Part shown: positions 8,670-16,813 of the stretch, piece after piece
How positions within the stretch are numbered: the stretch's first letter is position 1
How the letters are laid out: the number at the start of each line of letters is the position of its first letter
NCBI RefSeq assembly: GCF_004803465.1
Contig: NZ_SRSF01000003.1
Location: 186,001 to 250,000 of the forward strand
Direction of reading: 5' to 3'
Length of the DNA: 64,000 nt
From: Neolewinella litorea
GTDB taxonomy: Bacteria > Bacteroidota > Bacteroidia > Chitinophagales > Saprospiraceae
The notes under the pieces: generated by a model
Seen by the model: only the letters and a program-made list of their open reading frames with translations
Told to the model about the DNA's origin: nothing
The model's database searches: none
Made by a program: the position numbers and the translations under genes

Positions 8670-10145
8670 TTATGGGCAAGTTACATTCCATATAATGTTA
8701 GTACAATTCGATTTCAATCCATTATAAAACCCGTTCCCCTGGTTGATGATTATACATCGCAAATTATCGAATAATGCAGAAGCGCTTGTTTGCAGATCAT
8801 CTAACTCATTACAAATAGTGTTATAATTAGGCCCACCCGGTTTAAGCAGCATAATGTCCAGGTAAGTATGATGGGCGGTTACAATATGATCAAACCTGTT
8901 ATTACCAATAATAGCCCACTCCGCTACATCTTTAGCGCTTTGATAATGTCCACTTCTGTATAATGCTACGGCTATATCCTGAATGATTTTATAAGTCGAG
9001 TAATTGCCACCCAATTGAGTCTTGATTTCGTTTAGCCGGCCTTTCCAACCACTTCCATTAAGGAGAACGTAAGCCGCATATGCTTCAGGAATAGGGTTAT
9101 TCGGGTTCAGTTTGTTTTGACGGAGGTACTGCGCGCCTGCCGAAGAGTTTCCTTTTTTCTTCTGGGCTTCCCCAAATCGCATATAACTCCCTTTATTAAC
9201 GGCTTTGTCTCCAGGAAAGGATTCAATGACTTTCTGGTACTCTGTGATAGCATCGTTATAGTGGCCTTTTGATTCAAAATGGTATCCTAAGGCATAATGC
9301 GCTTTACCTTTCCCGCGCCCGTTTGTTGCAGAAACAATGGTGTTATACTGATTTATTGCATCGTTGGTACGGCCCTGCTGCATCAAGCCACGTGCGTAGC
9401 CGTATCTCATCTCAAACACATCTTTTTGCCAGTTGAAAGCCTGCTCGAGATGGTCACTGTACGTGGGGTCGTCTTGGGTAAGTAGTAAATTCCCTATCCC
9501 GAGGTGAGCGGCGGCAAAGTCACTTTTTTCCCTTAAGGCCGTGGCATAAGTACTTTCTGCGCTGATGGTCTTACCTTCCGCAGCCAGTACATTCGCCAAA
9601 TTACTGTGCGCTATCGCCCAGGGTTTTGGTTGTCCACCAATGTTGACGTTCAAGACCGATCGATACAAAGAAACGGCGTCCTGATAGTTACCCTGCATTT
9701 CACTGATTATGCCCTTCTCATTGATAATATAGGGTTTGGGGTTCGCACCATCCGCAGCATCCGCAGCATTGATATATCCCATCGCTTCAACCAACTTCGC
9801 ATCCGCGTCATCTGGATTCGTGTCTACAAGCTTTTCCGCCCCCATCCGGGCTGCCAGGGCCTGGAAGTACTGGAATTGTGCCTCTTGCTTTGGTGTTCTG
9901 AGTGGAATGCTTTTCAAGCAATTAACGTAGTCGCTATACTTACTGGAGTAGGTGGCCCGGTCGCGCAACTCATCGGACTCTGAATTCAGATATGCTTCAA
10001 TCGAAGCGTCTGTAGAACACACATTCGGTTGTGACGACGATTTTGATTCAACTCCTTCGCTACGACCACCCGCCTGCCAGGCAGTAAAATCGGAGGCCAG
10101 GGGCCCCAGGAAAAGCAATAGGGAAAGGTATTTTAAAGTGTTCAT
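8670..10145 (-). CDS. Exported TPR protein, visibly AT-richer than its surroundings
   Basis: The product is 491 residues with a signal peptide (residues 1-18 or slightly longer). After a polar stretch containing two Cys, residues 70-430 form successive TPR-like helical pairs (AIAHSNLANVLAAEGK, AAHLGIGNLLLT, AHYALGYHFESKGHYNDAITEYQKV). No catalytic residues are apparent. Its codons use A/T-ending forms far more than the neighbours, and the 106 bases before its start are very AT-rich. It sits between the two caspase modules, which fits acquisition or insertion there, though relaxed codon selection would look similar. Confidence 0.8.
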   Translation of the reverse strand: MNTLKYLSLLLFLGPLASDFTAWQAGGRSEGVESKSSSQPNVCSTDASIEAYLNSESDELRDRATYSSKYSDYVNCLKSIPLRTPKQEAQFQYFQALAARMGAEKLVDTNPDDADAKLVEAMGYINAADAADGANPKPYIINEKGIISEMQGNYQDAVSLYRSVLNVNIGGQPKPWAIAHSNLANVLAAEGKTISAESTYATALREKSDFAAAHLGIGNLLLTQDDPTYSDHLEQAFNWQKDVFEMRYGYARGLMQQGRTNDAINQYNTIVSATNGRGKGKAHYALGYHFESKGHYNDAITEYQKVIESFPGDKAVNKGSYMRFGEAQKKKGNSSAGAQYLRQNKLNPNNPIPEAYAAYVLLNGSGWKGRLNEIKTQLGGNYSTYKIIQDIAVALYRSGHYQSAKDVAEWAIIGNNRFDHIVTAHHTYLDIMLLKPGGPNYNTICNELDDLQTSASALFDNLRCIIINQGNGFYNGLKSNCTNIIWNVTCP

Positions 10146-10251
10146 AGTGGTAAAATATTACACGGTTAAAATCCCTGATGTAATGCAATACTATTTGAAG
10201 GTATACAATTATTGCGAATAATTAAATGTTTTTTAGCTGATAATCAATATT

Positions 10252-11085
10252 TTAATGTAATGAACACTGGGTGGTTGCCACGCAGTACTGAATATCTTGC
10301 TTTACACCGTATTCCAAGCGTACCCGCTCGCCGGTCCGTTGGAGGATTCGCCCCCAAGAGGCACCCTCTTCGTCGACGATCCCGTCGATGAGCGAATGCA
10401 AAAAAGCCCGCACAAAGAAGGAACCGTCTTGATCCGTCAGGTAAGCCCGCTGTCCCGACCGACTGGCCGACGCCAGAATGTGGCCCCGAAAGGCGGTCAG
10501 GAGTCCGAAATCCATATTGACCGCTTCTCCCGACGGGGACGGCAGCGTCATTTCCCACCCATGGCTGGTTAGGCTTTGCTCTCCCGGGTCCTTCAAAGGG
10601 TTGTGATTACAGCTGCTCGCCATGGTCAGCGTCATACGCACGCCCTTGGCCTGCAAGAGATGGTAGATGTCCTGGAGCGGGAGTGCGCATCCCGTATAGT
10701 CGATCCGCTCGGTTGGCTCTGCGCACAGGTAAAGCAGAGGCCAGGTGCACGTGGTGTTATCCTGAATTCCGTGACCGGAATACACAAATACGATTGCGTC
10801 CTCCGGGTCGGTACGCATGTGCTCCAGGTACTCGCTTATGCCTGCCTTACTGTAATCGGGATAGTGGTAGGCTACGGCCAGGTCGTAACCTTGTAGAACC
10901 GCAATCTCCTCAATGGCCGTGAAGAGGTCCACCGTATTGCGCACATCCGCCTGACAACCTGCGTAAATGTCCTCCTCCACAAACACGTTGGCGGCGTACA
11001 CCAAGTGAATGGTCTGTTGCCCAAAGCCCGGTACGGTCCAGACCAGCAGGGAGAGGAGCATGGCCCACGGTGTGTTACTCTTCAT
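10252..11085 (-). CDS. Exported stand-alone caspase-like (C14) protein, copy B
   Basis: The product is 277 residues with a signal peptide ending near FGQQ (residue 23). The dyad is His105 in YSGHG and Cys159 in ASSCN. Cys44, Cys121 and Cys133 correspond, with a constant offset of four, to Cys40, 117 and 129 of copy A at 4238-5446. Shared blocks include GCQADVRN (GCQVDARN in A), WPLLY, and FRGHILA before the second subunit-like region. It lacks the long acidic C-terminal extension of copy A. It overlaps the end of caspase-TPR copy B by 11 bases, so translation is probably coupled. Its substrate is unknown. Confidence 0.85.
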   Translation of the reverse strand: MKSNTPWAMLLSLLVWTVPGFGQQTIHLVYAANVFVEEDIYAGCQADVRNTVDLFTAIEEIAVLQGYDLAVAYHYPDYSKAGISEYLEHMRTDPEDAIVFVYSGHGIQDNTTCTWPLLYLCAEPTERIDYTGCALPLQDIYHLLQAKGVRMTLTMASSCNHNPLKDPGEQSLTSHGWEMTLPSPSGEAVNMDFGLLTAFRGHILASASRSGQRAYLTDQDGSFFVRAFLHSLIDGIVDEEGASWGRILQRTGERVRLEYGVKQDIQYCVATTQCSLH

Positions 11086-13495
11086 TTGGTGGATATTTCC
11101 ATTCCGGACAATGCTTTCCGTATAGCGACTGTAGTACTCCCCGCTCTAGCAGCGGATCGTACAGGTCGACCTCCAGTACATACCGACATTGCTCTTCGAG
11201 GTCTCCGTTTTTTCGGGCGATGGACAGGGCCCGCCGCGCGGCGTCCTCCGCCTCGTCCCACCGCTCCGTTACCAATAAGATGTCGGCCAGATAGCGGTGC
11301 GCGACCGTCAGTCGGGGATACAATTTTGCGCCGAGTTGGGCGGCCTCTACGGCCAGCGGCAAGGCATTCAGATGAAACATTTCTCCGGCAACCGTTATGA
11401 TCAAATTGAAGTGTTCCTCCTCCGGCATTTCAATTTTCGCTAGCGTTTTGCTCCACTCCGCGCTCGTGGTGTCGAGCATGGCGGAATAAGCATAGCCGTA
11501 GGGCAATCGGGGCTGATCCCGCATAAGCCTGCTGAAATAAGCTCTTCCCTCGGGAACCCGGTGCCGGGCGTATATCCGGGCCAATCCCGGATAGAGGTAA
11601 GACTCCAGTCGGGAGTCCGGAAGGGTAAGGGCGTGTAAGTAATAATGTATCGCCGAGTCCAGCTGCCCTAGTTGTTCGTAGCCGTAGCCCATTCCGTAAA
11701 CGGCAAGACCCATCTTGGGGCGATCCGCGACCACCGAGCGGTAGAGATCGATCGCCTCCGGTAAGGAAGCGGTATCGTACACCAGCATACTAGCCAAATT
11801 ATACCGCGCCTCCACCAAACCAGGGGTCACTTCCACTGCGCGCCGCAGAAAATCCCTGGCCAGCGCCAGGCTGTCTACCGACCGGTACAGGATGCCGAGG
11901 TTCATATAGGCGGCACCGAGGTCGGGGCGCAGTTCAATCGCCCGCTCGTAACCGTCAACGATGCGCGCGAAGTTTTCCTCCTGGTCGACCTGCCACAGCA
12001 AATTGCTCAGGTTGTTGTAGGGCAGGGCCCAGGTGGGTGCCAGTTGCTGGGCCCGTTCGTAGGCCAGGCGGGCCAGGGAGTCCTGGCCGCCGTATTCGTA
12101 GACGATCCCGAGCTCGTTGTGCATATAGGCGGCTTCGGGGGCCAGTCGGACCGCCTCCCGCAGGTGCGCTTCCGCGGCCGTGAGCAAGGAATCCTTCTGA
12201 GCGGTAAAATGGGTGCGCAGCCGCAGGTTCAGGCCTTCGAAGTACCGCTGTTTTGCCTCGATGCCACGGTAGCGCGGGTCTTCTTCGCCCAGGATATCGG
12301 CGGCCTCCGCCAGGTACCTTGGAAAGACGAGGTATTTTTCGTCCAGCCGTTCCCTTTCGAGCAGTTCCTTGGTGTCGGCGTCCAGGTAATCCTGAATGGC
12401 TTGCTGTACGGAATCGAGCAGGGCCACGGTCAGCCGGTCGTCCAGCAAGCCGCGCAGGGGAAGTAATGTCCGGTTGGCGCGCAGTTTGCGGTAGTAAGCC
12501 AGCGCGCAATCGGCTTCCGGCAGCAAATAGGCACCCGCGTCCAGCGCCCTACGAAAACGGACGTAGTCTTGCTGGGCATCACGGGGGGCGAGAGCCAGTT
12601 GCGTTTCCTCGAAACTGGCCTCCAGATCCTGACTTTTCTTCGCCAGGAGGTTTTGCTGATCTTCGGCTACGGGAGGGAAGGGGCTTTCGTCCTTGCGTCC
12701 ACCGACCACTTCCGGGTGTTGCTCGCGGTCGGTTGCTTCACTTACGTGGTGCTGCACGAATTGCTCGAGTTCGTACAGGTCGATCCGCCGGTTCAGGTCT
12801 TCATCGGCCGCACCACCCAGCGCCCGCACCAGGTGGTAGGAAAACACCCCGCGCCCCCCGCCCCAGCGTTCGCTTTCGTAGGAAAATTCGTAGGGCTGAC
12901 AGGATAGCAAGCGGACTTCCGATCCGAGGGGGGCCATCAGCTGGGCGGCGGTCAATCTGCGCCCGGCCACCGCATTTCCGGCCAGGCTGCCGGCGTGACA
13001 GGCGTCCGTGATCAGGATGGCCTGTACGTCCTTTTCCGCGAGTGCGGTCAGGTGTTCGTTGAGGTAATCTACCCCGAGGGCCAGCAGGTTGTAATTGTTG
13101 AAGGGGGTGTCGTGGGCCAGCAGGTAGCCGGACGCCGTCAGGTCGGCGGCCTCAATGTCGCCGTGGGTAGCCAGGTAGAGGTAGGCTACGCCGCCGGGTT
13201 CACTCGCGGACAACTGCCACGACAGAGCCGATTCGATGGCGGCAAGCGTAGCGGCCCCGTTGGTCAGCAGGCGGATGTGATCCGCGGAAAGGCCACCGCC
13301 CCGGTCGTCGCTCAGGTAAGCCGAAAAGGCTTCGGCGTCGCGATCCGCAAATCGCAGATCGGCAATCGCGGGATCCTCAAAATCGGAAATGCCCACCACC
13401 ACCGCCGTTGCTCCACCGGTATATTCCCCCCGCAATCCGAAAGGAAGCAGACAGTAGCCCAGCATCAGGACCAGCACACGGGAATATGGCAACAT
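11075..13495 (-). CDS. Exported caspase (C14)-TPR protein, copy B
   Basis: The product is 806 residues with a signal peptide (residues 1-23). The caspase domain spans about 28-260, with His111 in YLATHGD and Cys167 in ITDACHAG, both in the same context as copy A. The acidic residue before the Cys again predicts basic P1 preference. The linker (about 275-420) and TPR array (about 430-780) align by eye with copy A. Recognisable TPR units include AAYMHNELGIVYEYGGQD, ALPYNNLSNLL and AAYMNLGILYRS. It is the first gene of the minus-strand cluster, with a good Bacteroidota-type promoter 35 bases upstream, so it probably heads the operon. Confidence 0.9.
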   Translation of the reverse strand: MLPYSRVLVLMLGYCLLPFGLRGEYTGGATAVVVGISDFEDPAIADLRFADRDAEAFSAYLSDDRGGGLSADHIRLLTNGAATLAAIESALSWQLSASEPGGVAYLYLATHGDIEAADLTASGYLLAHDTPFNNYNLLALGVDYLNEHLTALAEKDVQAILITDACHAGSLAGNAVAGRRLTAAQLMAPLGSEVRLLSCQPYEFSYESERWGGGRGVFSYHLVRALGGAADEDLNRRIDLYELEQFVQHHVSEATDREQHPEVVGGRKDESPFPPVAEDQQNLLAKKSQDLEASFEETQLALAPRDAQQDYVRFRRALDAGAYLLPEADCALAYYRKLRANRTLLPLRGLLDDRLTVALLDSVQQAIQDYLDADTKELLERERLDEKYLVFPRYLAEAADILGEEDPRYRGIEAKQRYFEGLNLRLRTHFTAQKDSLLTAAEAHLREAVRLAPEAAYMHNELGIVYEYGGQDSLARLAYERAQQLAPTWALPYNNLSNLLWQVDQEENFARIVDGYERAIELRPDLGAAYMNLGILYRSVDSLALARDFLRRAVEVTPGLVEARYNLASMLVYDTASLPEAIDLYRSVVADRPKMGLAVYGMGYGYEQLGQLDSAIHYYLHALTLPDSRLESYLYPGLARIYARHRVPEGRAYFSRLMRDQPRLPYGYAYSAMLDTTSAEWSKTLAKIEMPEEEHFNLIITVAGEMFHLNALPLAVEAAQLGAKLYPRLTVAHRYLADILLVTERWDEAEDAARRALSIARKNGDLEEQCRYVLEVDLYDPLLERGVLQSLYGKHCPEWKYPPNEE

Positions 13496-13529
13496 GTTGC
13501 GACAATGGGTTAGGCGCCCGCCTCACGAT

Positions 13530-13559
13530 CAAATTAGGGAAATTTACAGTTTGATGCAA
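13530..13559 (-). promoter_or_regulatory. Bacteroidota-type promoter heading the caspase cluster
   Basis: On the minus strand the bases read TTG, 20 bases, then TAATTTG, close to the Bacteroidota -33 TTG / -7 TAnnTTTG consensus with one base missing inside the -7 box. The predicted transcript would begin about 25-30 bases before the ATG at 13495. This is the best-placed promoter for the caspase locus. Confidence 0.5.
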
Positions 13560-13725
13560 GGCGCGTACCCTGATTTAATCCATCGCCCAGGGTGATCGTG
13601 GCCATTTTGGACCCGCGTTTGCGGTACGGGCGCGGCCGCGGGTGCCGCGTGAATTCCGAATGTGCCGTGTACCGCGGCAGGTCTACCAATGGCTTGTCGA
13701 GCGGTGCTGTAGCTCAACCAGAAGG

Positions 13726-14793
13726 TCACTCTCCGGTGGTCTCGGCCCGCTTGCCGATTACCATGCGCAGCGGCCGGTGGTCCGACCAGTTGGGGCTGAG
13801 CCGCTCGATGTGCTCCACCCGTAGACTGGTATCGACCATGAAGTAGTCGATGCGCAAGCCGGGAAGGGGCCCCGTGAAGGTTGCCCCCAAACCTCGGCCC
13901 CGACTTACCCACGCGTCGCGCAGGCGGGGAGAGAGGATCTGATTGTAGGTATAAGAGGAAGGCACGTCGTTGAAGTCGCCGCCGAGCACTACTGGGTGGG
14001 GACTGGTTTCCACCGCGGTGCGGATTTGCTCGGCCTGCTGGGCCCGCAGCCGTGAGGTACGCCCGTAGCCGGTGAGCATGCGACCGAAGGTTTCCAGGCG
14101 GTTGCGGTAGCTGCCGTCCTCCTGCATATTGTCGGCCATGCCACTGATCTGGTTGCTTTCGAGGTGGGCGTTAATGACACGCAGGGTGCCAATTTCGGTT
14201 TGCACGTCGGTCACGATGTAACCGTTGTACTCGTTTGGCTCGGAAAAGGAAGCCGTCACCGGTTCCAGGTCGGCGCCGTAAGTGGCAATGAGGGTACCCT
14301 CCTTTTGGTGGCGCTCCCTGAGTTGCTCAGCGGTCTGGATGGAAGGGATGAAACTCAGGCGATTTTTGGGGGGGCGTACCTCCTGCAGAAGGACCACGTC
14401 GGCTCCGTAGTCCTGAAAAACCCGGGATACCCGATCGGGGTCCACGTCGTGGGCGTCGTAGGATCGAAACAGGCGCTGGTTGCCCGTCACTAAGGTGACC
14501 GTAGGGCCGCCGGGGGCGGCTTCTTCCTCACCCGGCCAGGCGAAAAGCTGGTCGAGTACCGGCACCGCAAAGAGGATCACGGCCAGGGGCAGCAGGGCGG
14601 AGAGCCAGCGGCGCCAGAAGAGGGCAAGCAGGGCGTAGAGGGCGGTCAGGACCAGAAGGCCCGGGAGCAGCAGGGCCACGATAGCCGGCGGCCAGAATAC
14701 CTGGGGGGGTACGTAGCGGGCCAGCAGCCCGAAGGCGGCAGTAAGGGCCAGGAGATTGCCGATGAGAGAAACTAGCCAACGCACTCCGGTCAA
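13726..14793 (-). CDS. Endonuclease/exonuclease/phosphatase family protein with N-terminal membrane helices
   Basis: The product is 355 residues. Residues 1-95 contain about three hydrophobic helices. The EEP catalytic fold follows, with LLQEV (metal-binding Glu), GGDFNDVPSS (Asp-Asn pair) and NWSDHRPL (catalytic Asp-His) near the end. By family knowledge it is a Mg-dependent phosphodiesterase or nuclease; the catalytic domain probably faces the periplasm. The gene begins inside the stop of the upstream rhomboid gene (ATGA-type overlap). It is the last gene of the mutL-rhomboid-rhomboid run. Substrate unknown. Confidence 0.85.
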   Translation of the reverse strand: MTGVRWLVSLIGNLLALTAAFGLLARYVPPQVFWPPAIVALLLPGLLVLTALYALLALFWRRWLSALLPLAVILFAVPVLDQLFAWPGEEEAAPGGPTVTLVTGNQRLFRSYDAHDVDPDRVSRVFQDYGADVVLLQEVRPPKNRLSFIPSIQTAEQLRERHQKEGTLIATYGADLEPVTASFSEPNEYNGYIVTDVQTEIGTLRVINAHLESNQISGMADNMQEDGSYRNRLETFGRMLTGYGRTSRLRAQQAEQIRTAVETSPHPVVLGGDFNDVPSSYTYNQILSPRLRDAWVSRGRGLGATFTGPLPGLRIDYFMVDTSLRVEHIERLSPNWSDHRPLRMVIGKRAETTGE

Positions 14794-15797
14794 TTGCGGT
14801 TACTGGCGTTAAACAGAAATTCCTTCTCTTCCTTCGAGAGGCTGTTGTAGCCGCGCTCCTTGATCTTGTCGAGGATGGCGTCCAGCTGTTCCTGGTGCGT
14901 GGCCTCGCTGTCGAGCGTGGTGGTGCCCCCGCCGGACTGGGGCGTGGTGCTGCCCCCGGCCCGCCGCAGGAAGCTGGGGCGCTGGGGACCGGCCGTTTCC
15001 TTGACGGATTTGCCGCCCCGGAAGGCGGCGTGGGGGCCGCGCCGGGAATGGTCCTTACTGGGCCGCACCAGGCTGTGGTAGAGGTTGTCGACGCCCCGGA
15101 TGGCCGACTGTACAGGAGTGGTAAGGTCGGTGCCCCGACGCAGGTACCAGGCGAAGAGGAAGCCCATGGCTATACCGCCGATGTGCCCGAAGGTGCCGCC
15201 GGTATTGACGTTGCTGCCCAGGCTGATGATGTTCATGATGACCACAAAGGCCACGATATACTTGATGCGGACGTTGCCCAGTAGTAGGAGGCGAATACTG
15301 TAGTCGGGGGCGAAAACGCCGGTGGCCACCACGATGCACATCACGGCCGCACTGGCCCCGAAGGCGTAATGTGGTACCGAGCCGTCGCCTGCAAAACCAG
15401 TCAGCGCGGCACCTAGGAAGAAGAACACCGCACCCGCGAGCCCGCCCAGAATATAGAGCGGCAGCACGCGCCGGTCGCCCAGCAGATCCCCGAAGATGCG
15501 GCCGAACCAGAAGAGCCACAGCATATTGAAGAGGATGTGCCAGAAGCCCTCGTGCAGAAACATGTGGGTGAGAATCGACCAGGGGTGGGTGAGCATGTGC
15601 CAGCCCGAGTTGGAGATCGCCAGGAAGTTGCGAATGTCGAGGTAGAGGTTGGGGGTTTCCCAGCCGTTGAAGATCCGCAGGAATACCCACGCCAGGTTGA
15701 TGACCAGGTAGATAGCGGCATTCACGATGATGATGCGGCTGATCATGTTGCCATAATCGAACTCCCGGCGAATGTCGTCCCAGATGGATTGTAGCAT
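14790..15797 (-). CDS. Rhomboid-family intramembrane serine protease with cytosolic C-terminal extension
   Basis: The product is 335 residues with about six transmembrane helices in residues 18-220. The catalytic pair is Ser149 in FGASA and His205 in GHIGG; the usual GxSG is GASA here, which keeps the Ser but loses the following Gly. The loop HEGFWHILFNM matches the family's conserved first loop and second helix. Residues 225-335 are polar and probably cytosolic, ending with a short conserved-looking helix (LDAILDKIKERGYNSLSKEE). It lies 83 bases after a second rhomboid gene and overlaps the EEP gene. Confidence 0.9.
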   Translation of the reverse strand: MLQSIWDDIRREFDYGNMISRIIIVNAAIYLVINLAWVFLRIFNGWETPNLYLDIRNFLAISNSGWHMLTHPWSILTHMFLHEGFWHILFNMLWLFWFGRIFGDLLGDRRVLPLYILGGLAGAVFFFLGAALTGFAGDGSVPHYAFGASAAVMCIVVATGVFAPDYSIRLLLLGNVRIKYIVAFVVIMNIISLGSNVNTGGTFGHIGGIAMGFLFAWYLRRGTDLTTPVQSAIRGVDNLYHSLVRPSKDHSRRGPHAAFRGGKSVKETAGPQRPSFLRRAGGSTTPQSGGGTTTLDSEATHQEQLDAILDKIKERGYNSLSKEEKEFLFNASNRN

Positions 15798-15880
15798 AAT
15801 TGGCGTAGGTCTGCCTGTAAAAACGTTTCGGTGGCGAAAAGATTTAGAAAGGGAAGCTTAAAGCCCTACAAACTACAATT

Positions 15881-16747
15881 TTACCGCGGCACCCCACCGT
15901 CCCAGCGCCGCGATCCGGCCGGCGGATCGCTCCGGTACCACAGATAGGCCAGGCTTCCCCCAACCAGCGCCCCGCCGAGGTGGGCGAAGTGCGCGATGGG
16001 GTCCCAGCTGAACTCCATGATGCCGAGAAATAGATCGACGGCCAGCAAAACGGGTACGAAGTACCGCGCCCGAATGGGTACCGGGAGAAAGATAAGCATG
16101 AGTTTGAAGTCGGGATACAAAATCGCGAAGGCGGCCACCACGCCGTACAGGGCACCCGAGGCACCTACCATGGGTACGTTGGTCTTGAAGTCGATGTACT
16201 CCTGCATCATCCCGACGCCGTTGCGCAGCGTTTGCTGCGGATCGCCGCCGCTGAGCACCAGTTCGTTTTGGATATCGGCCACCACGGCGCTGAGGCGGGT
16301 CCCGTCGTCCATGTACAGGTCCTTGGTGTTGACCGACTCAAAGAAAGCGTTGAAGTTGGCCAGGCTCGGGCTGTTGCTGAAGGCCGCCACGATCTCTTCC
16401 ATCTGGCCCACCTGCCACCAGGTGTATCCGAAGTGAAGGGCTACCGCCCCGGCCGCGGCCGCCAGGTAGAGGATAAGGAAGCGCTGGCTGCCGTAACGGG
16501 CCTCCAGCAGGGGGCCGAACATTACCAGGCCGAACATATTGAAAAAAATGTGCGCCAGCCCGCCGTGCACGAAGAAGTGGGTCACCAATTGCAGGGGGTG
16601 GAAGCGGTCGCTGGTGGGGTAGTGCAGCGCCAGAAAATCGGAGAGCTCCCGTGTATCTATACCGAGGTAGGGCAGCAGGAACAGGATGGCAAACACCGCC
16701 ACGTTAATGATCAGCAGGTTTTTAACGACGGGGGTCAGCGGCGGCAT
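15881..16747 (-). CDS. Rhomboid-family intramembrane serine protease with a long internal loop
   Basis: The product is 288 residues. The catalytic residues are Ser197 in the canonical GASGALYG and His256 in AHLGGA. HGGLAHIFFNMFGL marks the conserved first loop and helix. Between the third and fourth helices (about residues 110-190) there is an unusually long soluble insertion, absent from the neighbouring rhomboid and probably on the outer face. It cleaves membrane proteins by family knowledge. It lies between mutL (66 bases upstream) and the other rhomboid in one operon-like run. Confidence 0.9.
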   Translation of the reverse strand: MPPLTPVVKNLLIINVAVFAILFLLPYLGIDTRELSDFLALHYPTSDRFHPLQLVTHFFVHGGLAHIFFNMFGLVMFGPLLEARYGSQRFLILYLAAAAGAVALHFGYTWWQVGQMEEIVAAFSNSPSLANFNAFFESVNTKDLYMDDGTRLSAVVADIQNELVLSGGDPQQTLRNGVGMMQEYIDFKTNVPMVGASGALYGVVAAFAILYPDFKLMLIFLPVPIRARYFVPVLLAVDLFLGIMEFSWDPIAHFAHLGGALVGGSLAYLWYRSDPPAGSRRWDGGVPR

Positions 16748-16813
16748 GCGGGCAGGGATTTGTTAACTAATGCTTAGGGGGGGCTTCCGGTTTCCGCAGC
16801 CGCCGGTCCGGAC

